Positions 31,490 to 42,534 are shown, numbered from the stretch's first letter. The stretch: DNA of 64,000 nt from Qipengyuania proteolytica (GCF_019711565.1 NZ_JAIGNN010000002.1:186001-250000); one strand, 5' to 3'. The notes: generated by a model from the sequence alone, not told the origin. A program made the numbers and translations.

Positions 31490-34105
31490 ATGATCAAGGC
31501 AGTCTCTGAAAACACAACGGAAGCTTCTGCGGAAGTCGTTACCGCAGAGGATCTTACGAACGACAGCGGCGAACATTTCGAGGAGCGTTTCGATTTAGTC
31601 GAAGAGGAGTGGCAAGAAGACGAGCCTGCACTGCACATGTCATGGCTGGCGCCGGCGCTTGCGCTGCTGACCATCATCGGGTGGACTGCCTTTTACGTCT
31701 GGGCGCACCAGGACGCTATGCTGGCTGGCGGGACACCGCAGGATTGGACTACCTGGATCACCAGCTGGTCGATCCCGGTCTTGCTCGTGGTTTCGCTGTG
31801 GATGCTCGCCGTTCGCAATTCGCGGCATGAAGCACGGCGATTTGGCGAAGTGGCGCGCCTGCTGTCCGAAGAATCGACAAGGCTCGAAGCGAAGCTGGCT
31901 ACGGTCAATCGCGAACTCAGCCTGGCCCGCGAATTTCTCGGTTCGCAAGCGCAGGACCTCGAATACCTCGGGCGCTCCGCGAGCGACCGGATATCCGAGC
32001 ATGCCGACCGCCTGCAGAGCCTCATCCACGACAATGGCCAGCAGGTCGATGCAATCGCCCGCGTCAGCGGAACGGCCCTCGAAAACATGGACCGCCTGCG
32101 CGACAACCTGCCGGTCATTGCCAACTCGGCAAAGGACGTATCGAACCAGATCGGCAGTGCCGGGCGGACGGCAAAGGCGCAGCTCGACGAGCTGGTCGCC
32201 GGATTCAAGCGGCTTAACGAGTTCGGATCGGCAAGCGAGCGGCAGGTCCTCTCCTTGCGTGAGCGCATCGACGAGGCCCTGACAGCTTTCGAAGCGCAGG
32301 CCGATCAGCTTGCGACGATCACCGAGCACCGGTTTGCCCTACTGCGTGAAGAAAGCGAGACGTTCCGGGGCGAACTGGATAGCCGCGAGATCGATGCCCT
32401 CGCCGCGATGCGCGCGCGAGCCGAAAGTCTGCGTAGCGAATTGTCCGAAGCGGGCGAAGCGACGAGCGCAGAGCAGGCAGCGGCAATGGACGCGCTCCGC
32501 AGCCGTCTGGAGGTGCTGCGGAGCGAGGCCTCAGACATCACGTCCTCGATCCGCTCAGGAGAGGATGTGGCTCTCGCCGCCTGGTCAGGCCAAGTCGAAG
32601 AATTGCACACGCGTTTGCGCGATACGATCGAGGAAATCAGCCGGATCGACAATTCGGCGCTCGAATCGGCCAAGGCGAAACTCAAGGCGCTGTTCGACGA
32701 AGCCGAAGAGGTGGATGACCGGATTGCCGAGCGCAATCGCCTCTTCGAGGTTCAGACGACGCAACGCCAGTCCCGGTTCGACGAGGCCGAACAGAAGGCG
32801 CTAGCCATCATGCACGAGCGGCTGATTGCTCTGGATACAGCCCTCTCGGAGCGTCACGCTGCGCAGATCGAGCAAGCCGATCGGCTCGTCAGCGAAGGTG
32901 AGGCCTTGTCGCAAAGATTGGGCGCCCTCGGTGAAACCTTCCGCGTCATCGAAGCTCAGGGGCGCGATGCCAGCACCAGCGTGGCAGCAGGGCTCGATGC
33001 GCTCAGCAGCAGGTTGGTGGAAAGCCGCGAAGCGCTCGACGGCACCGACATGGCCGTTGCCGCCCTCACCGATTCCAGCGTGAGGCTCCTCGAACTGATC
33101 CAGGCCAGTGCCCGCCAGAGCCGCGACGAACTGCCCAAGGCGATGGTCGCCAGCGAAGAGCGTCTCGCCCGGATCGAATCGCGCGCCGCAGAGGTGCAGA
33201 CCTTGCTCGACCGCGCCAGGGAAGCGGGCGATGCGGCCGCCGCGAGCATGGAGACGGCCGACGGCCGCGCCCGTGCCGCGATGGAGGACATCGACCGCTT
33301 CCAGGCCACGTTCGGCGAGACTGCTGCGGCACAGGTCGCCAGTATCGAACGGCTACGCGCAAGCGTCGCTGCACTCGGGGCCGAAAACGAAGCGGTCGCG
33401 CAGAAAGCGCAAGCGGAACTGCGCGCTGCGATTGGCGAACTCGAATCCAGTGCACGCAAGGCCCTCGTCGCGATCGAGGACGAACAAAGCGAGCGGATTG
33501 CCAAGCTGGCGAACCAGGTGGGTGACCAGAGCACCCAGGCCATCGAACGGGCACTTGCGGAGCACACCGAAGCGGCGCTCTCCAAGCTCGACGAAGCCAC
33601 CGGGCGTTCGTCGCAGGCGGGCCGCGAGATCATGCGACAGCTGCGCGACCAGCTTGCCAAGGTCAACGAACTGACGGGCAATCTCGAAAGCCGCATCGCG
33701 CATGCAAGGGAACGGGCGACGGAGCACGTCGACAATGACTTCTCGCGCCGCGTCGCGCTGATCAGCGAAAGCCTGAACTCGAATGCGATCGACATCGCCA
33801 AGGCGCTCTCGACCGAAGTGACCGACACTGCATGGGCGAGCTACCTGCGCGGTGACCGGGGCATCTTCACACGCCGTGCGGTACGCCTCCTCGACAACAC
33901 CGAGGCCCGCGAGATCGCCGAGCTTTACGATACCGACCACGATTTCCGAGAGCATGTCAGCCGCTACATCCACGATTTCGAGGCGATGTTGCGGACGATG
34001 CTTTCGACCCGCGAAGGCGATGCGGTAGCGGTGACGCTGCTATCCGGCGATATGGGCAAGCTCTACGTTATTCTGGCGCAGGCCTTGGAGCGTCTGCGGC
34101 AATAG
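31490..34105 (+). CDS. Large coiled-coil membrane protein, TipN-like in architecture
   Basis: An 871-aa protein. An acidic N-terminus of about 50 residues leads into two membrane segments (about residues 52-72 and 92-109). An almost unbroken coiled coil follows from about 112 to 745, full of Glu/Ala/Arg/Leu heptads, then a compact C-terminal domain with SYLRGDRGIFTRRAVRLLD and VTLLSGDMGKLYVI. Two N-terminal membrane spans plus a long coiled coil in about 880 residues is the layout of Caulobacter TipN, a birth-scar polarity factor. Homology is inferred from layout only. ATG 31490 is preferred to 31475 because GAGGAAG lies just upstream. A CtrA-type box lies in the promoter. Confidence 0.7.
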   Translation: MIKAVSENTTEASAEVVTAEDLTNDSGEHFEERFDLVEEEWQEDEPALHMSWLAPALALLTIIGWTAFYVWAHQDAMLAGGTPQDWTTWITSWSIPVLLVVSLWMLAVRNSRHEARRFGEVARLLSEESTRLEAKLATVNRELSLAREFLGSQAQDLEYLGRSASDRISEHADRLQSLIHDNGQQVDAIARVSGTALENMDRLRDNLPVIANSAKDVSNQIGSAGRTAKAQLDELVAGFKRLNEFGSASERQVLSLRERIDEALTAFEAQADQLATITEHRFALLREESETFRGELDSREIDALAAMRARAESLRSELSEAGEATSAEQAAAMDALRSRLEVLRSEASDITSSIRSGEDVALAAWSGQVEELHTRLRDTIEEISRIDNSALESAKAKLKALFDEAEEVDDRIAERNRLFEVQTTQRQSRFDEAEQKALAIMHERLIALDTALSERHAAQIEQADRLVSEGEALSQRLGALGETFRVIEAQGRDASTSVAAGLDALSSRLVESREALDGTDMAVAALTDSSVRLLELIQASARQSRDELPKAMVASEERLARIESRAAEVQTLLDRAREAGDAAAASMETADGRARAAMEDIDRFQATFGETAAAQVASIERLRASVAALGAENEAVAQKAQAELRAAIGELESSARKALVAIEDEQSERIAKLANQVGDQSTQAIERALAEHTEAALSKLDEATGRSSQAGREIMRQLRDQLAKVNELTGNLESRIAHARERATEHVDNDFSRRVALISESLNSNAIDIAKALSTEVTDTAWASYLRGDRGIFTRRAVRLLDNTEAREIAELYDTDHDFREHVSRYIHDFEAMLRTMLSTREGDAVAVTLLSGDMGKLYVILAQALERLRQ

Positions 34106-34108
34106 CGC

Positions 34109-34381
34109 TCAACGCGCCGACGGGCCCCAGAAGATCAGGTCTTCGGGGCCGATCCAGCCATTGACGTAATTGGCCAAATAAGCAGCCGTCAGCACCGCTG
34201 CGAGGACGACGGCCCTCAACAGGATCCTTCCGGGCCGAAATTCCACGGGCGCGCTATCTGCCTGTCCCGGAACCTTCTCGACGCCTGCCTCATCATTCGT
34301 GCGCACGCCGAAAGGGAGCAGCACGAAGGCACTGAACACGAGGAACAGGAAATAGATCGCGAGGACGCTCGTCCATTGCAT
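34109..34381 (-). CDS. DUF1467 family membrane protein
   Basis: A 90-aa inner-membrane protein with two membrane segments (about residues 5-25 and 55-75) and the family core FVLLPFGVRTNDEAG between them. DUF1467 proteins occur in alphaproteobacteria, usually at the end of the nuo-birA-coaX-rnj run or near proS. The function is unknown. It begins 12 nt after the RNase J stop, closes the long minus-strand operon, and converges on the coiled-coil gene with a 3-nt gap. Confidence 0.85.
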   Translation of the reverse strand: MQWTSVLAIYFLFLVFSAFVLLPFGVRTNDEAGVEKVPGQADSAPVEFRPGRILLRAVVLAAVLTAAYLANYVNGWIGPEDLIFWGPSAR

Positions 34382-34393
34382 CGCTGTCAGACC

Positions 34394-36043
34394 TCAAAGA
34401 TTGGGGAGGATAACGCGCACCTGAGGGCGCTTGCCGGACCAGCGCTGCGCCGCCCTGCGCGCCGCCAGTCGTGCCGCCTCATGCACCGTTGCCTCGGTCC
34501 GGCGCTCCTGCCCCTTGAGGCGCCCGAGGGCCTTGCGAATATCAGCAACCGCCTCGGCGACGAATTCGTCATAGTCTTCGTCGAGCGGCAAGCCGACACT
34601 GTCGAGCCGCGGGTTGAGGTCGCCGTCGAGCGCGACGATGACGACGCCTTCACGCATGATACGGCGGCGCATCGCTATGGCCTCGCCGTCGGCCGGCACG
34701 ATGATGTCGCCATCGAGCACGAGACGCCCTGCTCGCACTTCGGCGATCTTGCCCGGAGCACCGGGCGCAAGCCGCACGAGATCGCCATTCTGCTGGACCA
34801 CCTGGTCGGCTATGCCATTGGCCTTACCGAGCCTGCCCTGCTCCTGCATGTGGCGCATCTCGCCATGGACAGGCACGAGGATGTCGGGACGCAGCCACCC
34901 GTAGAGTGCTTCGAGCTCCGGCCGGCCCGGATGCCCCGACACATGGATCATGCTCTGCCGGTCGGTGACCATGGTGATTCCGCGTGCGGCGAGCCGGTTC
35001 TGGACCACACCGATGCTGATCTCGTTGCCGGGGATCTGCCGGCTCGAGAACAGGACGACGTCGCCGCTCACCAGCTCGAGCGGATGGTTCTCTTCCGCGA
35101 TCCGCGCCAGCGCAGCGCGGGGTTCACCCTGCCCGCCGGTCGCGAGAATCAGCAGTTCGCCGCGCGGCAGGCCCATGGCAGTGTCGAAATCGACGGGCTG
35201 CGGGAAGTCCTGGAGATAGCCATTGTCCTGCGCCACCTCGATAATCCGGTCGAGCGAACGGCCTGCGACGCAGACCTGGCGACCGGTTTCGCGGGCTACG
35301 TCACCGAGTGTCTGCAAGCGTGCAACATTGCTGGCGAAGGTTGTAACCAGCACCCGCTTTCCGGCGTGCCGCTGCACCTCTTCCAGCAGGCCCTTGTGGA
35401 CAGCCCCCTCCGACCCGCTCGGAGAGGGGTTGAAGACATTGGTACTGTCGCAAACCAGCGCAAGCACGCCCTCGTCGCCGATTTCGGTCAGTTCTTCCTC
35501 GGTCGTCGGTTCACCGATGATCGGGTCTTCATCGAGTTTCCAGTCGCCCGTGTGGAAGATGCGCCCATGGGGCGTATCGATGAGCAGGGCGTTGCCCTCG
35601 GCAATCGAATGCGCGAGAGGGATGTAGGTGATCTCGAACGGGCCAACCTTGAAGCTGCCGTGATCATCCTCGATCACGTTCAGCACCACCTGATCGGCGA
35701 CGCCCGCCTCTTCCAGCTTACGGGCGACCAGATCGGCAGTGAACGGCGTCGCGTAGATCGGCACGCCAAGGTCGGCCGCGAAATAGGGCACCGCGCCAAT
35801 ATGGTCCTCATGCGCATGCGTCAGCACGATCGCTTCGAGCTGTGCGGCCCGTTCCTCGATGAATTCGAGATCCGCAAACACGAGGTCGACGCCGGGGTAC
35901 TGGTCGCCCGAAAAGGTCATCCCCAGATCGACCATCAGCCACCGGCCCTGGCAGCCATAGAGATTGACGTTCATGCCGATTTCGCCCGATCCGCCGAGTG
36001 CGAGGAACAGCAGTTCGTCTTCGGGGGTGAAATCCTTCTTCAA
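34394..36043 (-). CDS. rnj: Ribonuclease J
   Basis: A 549-aa metallo-beta-lactamase/beta-CASP ribonuclease for rRNA and mRNA processing with 5'-exonuclease and endonuclease activity. The zinc motif is HAHEDHIGA near residue 77, with further ligands in HTGDW and in the beta-CASP part [12 protein letters not shown]. Length matches the alphaproteobacterial single RNase J. The start is TTG 36043 in a TTGA overlap with the coaX stop. RNase J following nuoN-birA-coaX is a conserved alphaproteobacterial order. Confidence 0.95.
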   Translation of the reverse strand: MKKDFTPEDELLFLALGGSGEIGMNVNLYGCQGRWLMVDLGMTFSGDQYPGVDLVFADLEFIEERAAQLEAIVLTHAHEDHIGAVPYFAADLGVPIYATPFTADLVARKLEEAGVADQVVLNVIEDDHGSFKVGPFEITYIPLAHSIAEGNALLIDTPHGRIFHTGDWKLDEDPIIGEPTTEEELTEIGDEGVLALVCDSTNVFNPSPSGSEGAVHKGLLEEVQRHAGKRVLVTTFASNVARLQTLGDVARETGRQVCVAGRSLDRIIEVAQDNGYLQDFPQPVDFDTAMGLPRGELLILATGGQGEPRAALARIAEENHPLELVSGDVVLFSSRQIPGNEISIGVVQNRLAARGITMVTDRQSMIHVSGHPGRPELEALYGWLRPDILVPVHGEMRHMQEQGRLGKANGIADQVVQQNGDLVRLAPGAPGKIAEVRAGRLVLDGDIIVPADGEAIAMRRRIMREGVVIVALDGDLNPRLDSVGLPLDEDYDEFVAEAVADIRKALGRLKGQERRTEATVHEAARLAARRAAQRWSGKRPQVRVILPNL

Positions 36044-36813
36044 GCTGCACGCTCCGCCAGCAGGGCCAGCCCTTCGAGGGTCAGGTCCGCGTCGACCACG
36101 TCGAACAGGTCGGTGTGCTCGTCGAACAGGATCGCCAATCCGCCGGTGGCCACGACCCTGGCGGGCCGTCCGATTTCCCTCTTCATGCGCGCGATCAGTC
36201 CCTCGATGAGCGAAACGTAGCCCCAGAACACGCCGATGAGCATCTGGTCTTCGGTGTTGCGGCCGATGACGCTTTCGCTTCTGGGCTTTTCGATGGCGAT
36301 GCGGGGAAGCTTGGCGGTGTTGCCGACCAGCGCATCGAGCGAAAGGTTGATCCCCGGGGCGATGATGCCACCCTTATAGGTGCCGTTGAAATCGACCATA
36401 TCGAACGTCGTCGCCGTCCCGAAATCGACGACGATCAGGTCACCGTCGTATTTCGCGTGGGCGGCCAGAGTATTGAGTGCGCGATCGGCACCGAGCGAAC
36501 TGGGCTGCTCGATATCCAGTTCGAAACCCCAATCGGCCACGCCCTGCCCAGCCACGAGCGGAGTCAAGCCAAGGTACTTCTCTGAAAGCACGGTCAGGTT
36601 GTGAATGGCGCGCGGCACGACAGACCCGATGATGACCTGCGCGATATCACCCTTGTCGAAACCTTGGAGCTTGGCGAGTTGGAGAAGCCAAACTGCATAT
36701 TCGTCACCGGTGCGGCGCGGATCGGTCGCAATGCGCCAACGCGCCTTGATCTCGCGCCCCTCGAACAGGGCGAACACGACATTGGTATTGCCGACATCGG
36801 CTACGAGCAGCAT
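36040..36813 (-). CDS. coaX: Type III pantothenate kinase
   Basis: A 257-aa ASKHA-fold kinase for the first step of coenzyme A synthesis. The phosphate-binding [12 protein letters not shown] is at residues 6-17, the conserved GADRALN near residue 105 and [13 protein letters not shown] near residue 125. Type III enzymes are insensitive to CoA feedback. It lies 3 nt after birA and overlaps RNase J. Confidence 0.96.
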   Translation of the reverse strand: MLLVADVGNTNVVFALFEGREIKARWRIATDPRRTGDEYAVWLLQLAKLQGFDKGDIAQVIIGSVVPRAIHNLTVLSEKYLGLTPLVAGQGVADWGFELDIEQPSSLGADRALNTLAAHAKYDGDLIVVDFGTATTFDMVDFNGTYKGGIIAPGINLSLDALVGNTAKLPRIAIEKPRSESVIGRNTEDQMLIGVFWGYVSLIEGLIARMKREIGRPARVVATGGLAILFDEHTDLFDVVDADLTLEGLALLAERAA

Positions 36814-36816
36814 CGC

Positions 36817-37578
36817 TCAGCCCTCCTCATTTGCGAGCATGACATCGCCAGCGTGAATGACACGCGCCGCCCCATCCGCCAAGCGCAGAGAAAGCGCGCC
36901 ATCCGTTGTCAGACCAGCAAATGCCGCAGTGATCGGTTCCTCGCCCGGCGGATGCACAGTCAGCATCGTGCCGATCGGGTGCGCCACACTCTCCCAGCGG
37001 CGGACCACCGGATCGAGGCCATAGGTCCGCCAGCGCTCCAGTTCCCGGCCGAATGACGCGGCCAGAGATTGGGCGAAGAGATCGCGGTCCGGCGCCGGAC
37101 CGAGCGCGCTGAGCGCCATAGTCTTCCGATCGTCGAGCTCGGGAGCTGCCGCAAGGTTTACTCCGATTCCCACGACAATCGCCGCATTTTCGCGCTCCAG
37201 CAGGATGCCGGAGAGCTTTGCGTCGGCGTACATCAGATCGTTCGGCCATTTCAGCAGCAGCGGCCGCGGGTCGGGCAAGAGCGGCGCGACCGCCTCGTAC
37301 AGGGCGACAGCGGCGACCAGCGCCAGACTTGCCGGGTTGGGATCCCGCTCGTTCAGGTGAACCACGGTCGAGCCCATGAAATTGCCCGAGCCGTCGAACC
37401 ACTTGCGACCTTGCCGCCCTCGCCCGGAGAATTGCCGGTTCGCGACGAGCCAATCGCCCTCGTGGACGGCCTCGCCCGCGCGGACTTGCGCGGCGAGATC
37501 GGAATTGGTCGAGCCCGTCTCTTCGACGAAGCGGATCACATCGCCGCGGTAAATGACGCTGCGGCCGCCGCACTCCAC
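36817..37578 (-). CDS. birA: Biotin-[acetyl-CoA-carboxylase] ligase
   Basis: A 253-aa biotin protein ligase without the DNA-binding HTH found in E. coli BirA, so purely an enzyme. The biotinyl-AMP loop is SGRGRQGRKWF near residue 50, followed by KWPNDLMY and SGILLE. The start is GTG 37578, which makes a 43-nt overlap with nuoN. Shorter starts are not available because the first conserved segment, RFVEETGSTNSDL, begins soon after. Confidence 0.92.
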   Translation of the reverse strand: MECGGRSVIYRGDVIRFVEETGSTNSDLAAQVRAGEAVHEGDWLVANRQFSGRGRQGRKWFDGSGNFMGSTVVHLNERDPNPASLALVAAVALYEAVAPLLPDPRPLLLKWPNDLMYADAKLSGILLERENAAIVVGIGVNLAAAPELDDRKTMALSALGPAPDRDLFAQSLAASFGRELERWRTYGLDPVVRRWESVAHPIGTMLTVHPPGEEPITAAFAGLTTDGALSLRLADGAARVIHAGDVMLANEEG

Positions 37579-38999
37579 TGGCCGAGCGGGATCGTGAGCA
37601 GGTAGCCGAGCGGCGAGATGACGAGCACGCTGAGGCCGAGCACGACCCAGTGGCCAAGCGGGCTTTCTGTCTCGAGTTCACGGGTCGGCTCGTCGAAGAA
37701 CATGACCTTGATGAACTTGAGGTAGTAGAACGCGCCGATGACGCTCGCCGCGATACCCATCGCCGCAAGCGCGACCAGATCGGCCTGCACAGCGGCCTGG
37801 AAGACCACGAACTTGCCCCAGAAGCCGAACAGCGGCGGGATGCCGGCAAGGCTGAACATCAGCGCGAGCAGGCACCATGCGAGCGCAGGACGCTTTGTGG
37901 ACAGGCCGGAGATATCGGCAAAGGTTTCCAGGTTGTTGCCCATCGGATCGCGCAGCATCAGCAGCGCGGTGAAGCTGCCGACGGTCATGGCGACATAGAT
38001 CGCAAGGTAGGTCATCACGCCCGCCACCCCTGCCGGTGTCGCAGCAGCGAGGCCGATCAGGATGAAGCCGACGTTGTTGATCGAGGAATAGGCCAGCAGC
38101 CGCTTGAGGTTCTGCTGCCCGATTGCGCCCAGTGCGCCCACCACGATCGATGCAAGCGCGGCAAAGATGACGATCTGGCGCCAAGCTTCGACCTGTCCGG
38201 CGAACGGCTCCATCGCCATGCGCACGAGCATGCCCATTGCGGCGACCTTGGGAGCGGTCGCGAAGAAGGCGGTGACGGGGGTCGGTGCACCTTCGTAGAC
38301 GTCCGGCGTCCACATATGGAACGGGACGGCGCTGATCTTGAAGGCCATGCCGGCGAGGACGAAGACCACGCCGAACAAGGCGCCGGTCGACAAATCGGCT
38401 TCCAGCGCGGCACGAATACCTTCGTAGCTGGTGCCGCCGGTGAAGCCGTAGACCAGGCTTACACCGTAGAGGATGATGCCCGAAGCAAGGCCGCCGAGGA
38501 CGAAGTATTTCAGGCCCGCCTCCGCAGAACGGCTATCCTGCCGCAGGAAGCTGGCGAGGACGTAGCTCGACAGGCTCGACATCTCGAGACCGATGTAGAG
38601 CGTCATCAGGTCGGTCGCCGAAACCATCATGCCCATGCCGACGGCGTTGAACAGCATCAGCACCGGATATTCAGGGCGATAGGCCCCACGCTGGTCGAAG
38701 AAGCGCGGCGTCACCATCAGCACGGCGATGGCCGCGAGATAGATCAGCACCTTGCCGAAACTGCCGAAGGCGTCGGCGCGATAGAGGTCGCCGAAGGCAC
38801 GGCCCGCCACTTCGCTTGTGGCGAGGTCGAACAGGTGCATGCTGAAGATCGCGGCACCGAACAGGCCGGCGACTGCCAGGATCGTGACCATGCGCGCCGA
38901 CTTCTGGCCGCCCCATGCCGCGACGAGCAGCAGGACGAGGCCGGTCAGCGACAGGCCGACCTCCGCACCGGTGAAATAGAGAGAGCTGGCGAAAGACAT
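37536..38999 (-). CDS. nuoN: NADH-quinone oxidoreductase subunit N
   Basis: A 487-aa proton-pumping antiporter-like subunit with about 14 membrane helices. The conserved lysine region falls in the FKISAVPFHMWTPDVYEG motif near residue 225. The last nuo gene of the operon; its start overlaps the nuoM stop (TGATG). Confidence 0.96.
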   Translation of the reverse strand: MSFASSLYFTGAEVGLSLTGLVLLLVAAWGGQKSARMVTILAVAGLFGAAIFSMHLFDLATSEVAGRAFGDLYRADAFGSFGKVLIYLAAIAVLMVTPRFFDQRGAYRPEYPVLMLFNAVGMGMMVSATDLMTLYIGLEMSSLSSYVLASFLRQDSRSAEAGLKYFVLGGLASGIILYGVSLVYGFTGGTSYEGIRAALEADLSTGALFGVVFVLAGMAFKISAVPFHMWTPDVYEGAPTPVTAFFATAPKVAAMGMLVRMAMEPFAGQVEAWRQIVIFAALASIVVGALGAIGQQNLKRLLAYSSINNVGFILIGLAAATPAGVAGVMTYLAIYVAMTVGSFTALLMLRDPMGNNLETFADISGLSTKRPALAWCLLALMFSLAGIPPLFGFWGKFVVFQAAVQADLVALAAMGIAASVIGAFYYLKFIKVMFFDEPTRELETESPLGHWVVLGLSVLVISPLGYLLTIPLGQWSAAAAASFTAAM

Positions 39000-40543
39000 C
39001 AGTGCGCTCCCTCCGCTTCATGAGCGGCTGCGACAAAATTGGCGTTATGCTCCTTCGGCGCACCGATCTTGAGCTGGCTGTCACCCTCAGGCGCGGCGCG
39101 GGCCATTCGCGTCTCGAGCGCGGCAATATCCTGGCGCATGGGGGCGAGGAAGCTTTCGGGATAGACGCCCATCCACAGCACGGCGGCCGCAATGGGTGCG
39201 AGCATGATCCACTCGCGCGCATTGAGGTCGAGCATGGCGGCCGCATCGGCGTTCTTCTGTTCGCCGAAAGCGACGCGGCGATAGAGATAGAGCATGTAGG
39301 CAGCGCCCAGGATGATACCGGTGGTGCAGACCAGAGTGACCAGCGTCGAGACCTTGTAGAGGCCCGCCAGCGCGAGGAATTCGCCGACGAAGTTGCTGGT
39401 GCCCGGCAGTCCGACAGAGGCCATTGTGAAGAGCAGGAAGAACAGCGCGTATTTCGGCATGTTGATGCTGAGTCCGCCGTAACGGTCGATCTCGCGCGTG
39501 TGCAGGCGGTCGTAGATCACGCCGACGCAGAGGAACAGGGCGCCCGAGACGAGGCCGTGGCCGAGCATGACCATCATCGCGCCTTCGATGCCCTGCACGT
39601 TGAAGGCGAACAGGCCTGCCGTCACGATCGCCATGTGGGCGACCGAGGAATAGGCGATCAGCTTCTTCATGTCGTGCTGCACCAGCGCGATGAGCGAGGT
39701 GTAGACCACTGCGACCATCGACAGGCCGAACACCAGCCAGGCGAACTGCGCGCTGGCTTCGGGGAACATCGGCAGGCTGAAGCGGATGAAGCCGTAGCCG
39801 CCGAGCTTGAGCAGCACGCCGGCGAGGATCACCGAACCCGCGGTCGGCGCCTGAACGTGCGCGTCGGGCAGCCAGGTGTGGACGGGCCACATCGGCATCT
39901 TCACCGCGAAGCTGGCGAAGAAGGCGAGCCACAGCCACGTCTGCGCACCTGCCGGGAAGTCGTAGTTGAGCAGCGTCGGGATGTCGGTGGTGCCCGCCTC
40001 GTTCACCATCCACATCATCGCGATCAGCATCAGGACCGAGCCGAGCAGCGTGTAGAGGAAGAATTTGTACGAGGCGTAGATGCGGTTATCGCCGCCCCAC
40101 ACGCCGATGATCAGGTACATCGGGATCAGGCCGGCCTCGAAGAAGATGTAGAACAGGAACATGTCCTGTGCGGCGAACACGCCGATCATCAGCACTTCCA
40201 TCAGCAGGAAGGCGGCCATGTATTCGCCGACGCGCTTGGTTATCGCATCCCAGCTGGCGAGGATACAGATCGGCATCAGGAAGACGCTGAGCATGATCAG
40301 CATCAGCGCGATGCCGTCGATGCCGAGGGCATAGCTGAAGCCCGCGAAGATCTCCGCGCGCTCGGTAAACTGCCACTGCGCGCCGCCAATGTCGTAATTC
40401 GCCCACAGCAGGATGCCGAGCGCGAGGTCGAACAGCGTCGCACCCAGCGCCAGCATCCGAGCGCTCTGCGCGCCCAGGAACAGGCAGGCGATGGCGGCCG
40501 CAAGCGGAACCGCGAGCATCAGCGAGAGGATGGGAAATTCCAT
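38999..40543 (-). CDS. nuoM: NADH-quinone oxidoreductase subunit M
   Basis: A 514-aa antiporter-like subunit. The signature WPVHTWLPDAHVQAPTAGS lies near residue 225, with FEAGLIPMYLIIG near residue 140. Both carry the charged residues of the proton channel. One-base overlaps join it to nuoL and nuoN. Confidence 0.97.
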   Translation of the reverse strand: MEFPILSLMLAVPLAAAIACLFLGAQSARMLALGATLFDLALGILLWANYDIGGAQWQFTERAEIFAGFSYALGIDGIALMLIMLSVFLMPICILASWDAITKRVGEYMAAFLLMEVLMIGVFAAQDMFLFYIFFEAGLIPMYLIIGVWGGDNRIYASYKFFLYTLLGSVLMLIAMMWMVNEAGTTDIPTLLNYDFPAGAQTWLWLAFFASFAVKMPMWPVHTWLPDAHVQAPTAGSVILAGVLLKLGGYGFIRFSLPMFPEASAQFAWLVFGLSMVAVVYTSLIALVQHDMKKLIAYSSVAHMAIVTAGLFAFNVQGIEGAMMVMLGHGLVSGALFLCVGVIYDRLHTREIDRYGGLSINMPKYALFFLLFTMASVGLPGTSNFVGEFLALAGLYKVSTLVTLVCTTGIILGAAYMLYLYRRVAFGEQKNADAAAMLDLNAREWIMLAPIAAAVLWMGVYPESFLAPMRQDIAALETRMARAAPEGDSQLKIGAPKEHNANFVAAAHEAEGAH

Positions 40544-42534
40544 CAGAAGAGCACCCAGGTCACCGCGGCGACGAGCCCGAGGAGCATCACCAGCGCATAG
40601 CTATAGAGATATCCGGTCTGGAACTTGCGCGCGCCGACCGAGCCCTTTTCGACCACCCAGGCAACGCCATTGGGGCCGAAGCGGTCGATCGTGCCGATAT
40701 CGCCGAGTTTCCAGAACTGGCGGCCGAGCCAGAAGGCCGGCACCACGAAGAGGTAGTGGTAGAGCTCGTCGAAATACCACTTGTTGTAGAAGAACCGGTA
40801 CACCGGGCCGAGCTGTTCCGCCGCCTTAGCCGGGATCGAGGTGTCCTTGATATAGGCGTACCAGGCGACGAACAGGCCGATCAACATGACGATGAAGGCC
40901 GCGTACTTCACGAGGTACGGCACGGCGTGCATCGCGTGGATCAGCGGCTCGTTATAGTAGATCGAACCGTTCCAGAAGGCCGCGCTGTCGAGGAAGGTCG
41001 GAGCGAACACCTGCCCTGCCAGCACTGCACCGATCGACAGCACGCCGAGCGGGATCAGCATGGTCAGCGGGCTTTCGTGCGGATGATAGCCACCCGTCGT
41101 GTCCGCACCGGCTTCTTCGGGCGTCTTGTGGACGGAGTGCTGGATGTGCTCGCTCTCGATCCATCGGGGCTTGCCCCAGAAGGTGAGGAACATCAGGCGC
41201 CAGCTGTAGAAGCTGGTCAGCAGCGCCGCGAAAGTGCCCATCCAGAACGCGAAGTTGCCGAGTTCGGTGCCGCGACCGTAGGCCACCTCGAGGATCGCGT
41301 CCTTCGACCAGAAGCCCGCGAAGCCTGCGCCGAGGTGGTAGATACCCACACCGGTGATCGCCAGCGTCCCCGCCATCATCGCCCAGAAGGTCAGCGGGAT
41401 GTGCTTACGCAGCTCGCCGTAATAACGCATGTCCTGCTCGTGGTGCATCGCGTGGATCACCGAACCGGCACCGAGGAACAGCAGCGCCTTGAAGAAGGCG
41501 TGCGTGAACAGGTGGAACATCGCCGCGCCATAGGCGCCGACGCCGGCGGCGAAGAACATGTAGCCGAGCTGCGAGCAGGTCGAATAGGCGATGACGCGCT
41601 TGATGTCCCACTGCGTCGTGCCGACGGTGGCGGCGAAGATGCAGGTCGCTGCGCCGATGAAGGTCACCATGCCGAGCGCGACCGGCGCGGTCTCGAACAT
41701 GGGCGACAGGCGGCAGACCATGAACACGCCCGCGGTCACCATCGTGGCCGCGTGGATCAGCGCGGAGACCGGGGTCGGGCCTTCCATCGCGTCGGGCAGC
41801 CAGGTGTGCAGGCCGAGCTGCGCCGACTTGCCCATCGCCCCGATGAACAGGAGGATGCAGAGCACATCCATCGTCGCCACGCGGTAACCCAGGAAGCCGA
41901 TCGTCGCCCCGCTCATCGAGGGTGCGGCGGCGAGAATCTCGGGGATCGAGACCGTGTTGAACACCAGGAAGGTGCCGAAGATGCCAAGCATGAAGCCGAG
42001 GTCGCCCACACGGTTGACCACGAAGGCCTTGATCGCGGCGGCGTTGGCGCTGGGCTTCTTGAACCAGAAGCCGATCAGCAGGTAGCTGGCGAGACCGACG
42101 CCTTCCCAACCGAAGAACATCTGGACGAGGTTGTCGGCGGTCACCAGCATCAGCATGGCGAAGGTGAACAGCGAGAGGTAGGCGAAGAACCGCGGCTGGT
42201 CCGGGTCTTCCTCCATATAGCCCCAGCTATAGAGGTGCACGAGCGCCGAGACGGTGGTGATCACCACCAGCATGACTGCCGTCAGCGTATCGACGCGCAG
42301 CGCCCAGTCGAAGGTCAGGTCACCCGACTGCATCCATTGCAGCACGGGTATGACGCTCGCTTCCGCTGTCCCGCCGACGAAGCCGAGAAAGATCGGCCAG
42401 CTGAGCAGGCAGCTGACGAACAATGCCCCGGTCGTGATCGACTTGGCGAACACGCTCGGCGCGGCCTTGTTGGTCAGGCCGGCGACGATCGACGCGAGCA
42501 GCGGCAGGAAGACGATGAAAAGGATCGGATGCAC
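40543..42534 (-). CDS. nuoL: NADH-quinone oxidoreductase subunit L
   Basis: A 663-aa subunit, the most distal proton pump, with the antiporter core ([20 protein letters not shown]) and a C-terminal lateral helix and anchor that account for its greater length. Start GTG 42534, 6 nt after nuoK. Confidence 0.97.
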   Translation of the reverse strand: MHPILFIVFLPLLASIVAGLTNKAAPSVFAKSITTGALFVSCLLSWPIFLGFVGGTAEASVIPVLQWMQSGDLTFDWALRVDTLTAVMLVVITTVSALVHLYSWGYMEEDPDQPRFFAYLSLFTFAMLMLVTADNLVQMFFGWEGVGLASYLLIGFWFKKPSANAAAIKAFVVNRVGDLGFMLGIFGTFLVFNTVSIPEILAAAPSMSGATIGFLGYRVATMDVLCILLFIGAMGKSAQLGLHTWLPDAMEGPTPVSALIHAATMVTAGVFMVCRLSPMFETAPVALGMVTFIGAATCIFAATVGTTQWDIKRVIAYSTCSQLGYMFFAAGVGAYGAAMFHLFTHAFFKALLFLGAGSVIHAMHHEQDMRYYGELRKHIPLTFWAMMAGTLAITGVGIYHLGAGFAGFWSKDAILEVAYGRGTELGNFAFWMGTFAALLTSFYSWRLMFLTFWGKPRWIESEHIQHSVHKTPEEAGADTTGGYHPHESPLTMLIPLGVLSIGAVLAGQVFAPTFLDSAAFWNGSIYYNEPLIHAMHAVPYLVKYAAFIVMLIGLFVAWYAYIKDTSIPAKAAEQLGPVYRFFYNKWYFDELYHYLFVVPAFWLGRQFWKLGDIGTIDRFGPNGVAWVVEKGSVGARKFQTGYLYSYALVMLLGLVAAVTWVLF

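Noticed and set aside
38999..40600. Long plus-strand frame opposite nuoM
   Set aside because: Composition is typical antisense of a membrane protein gene; no domain is visible.
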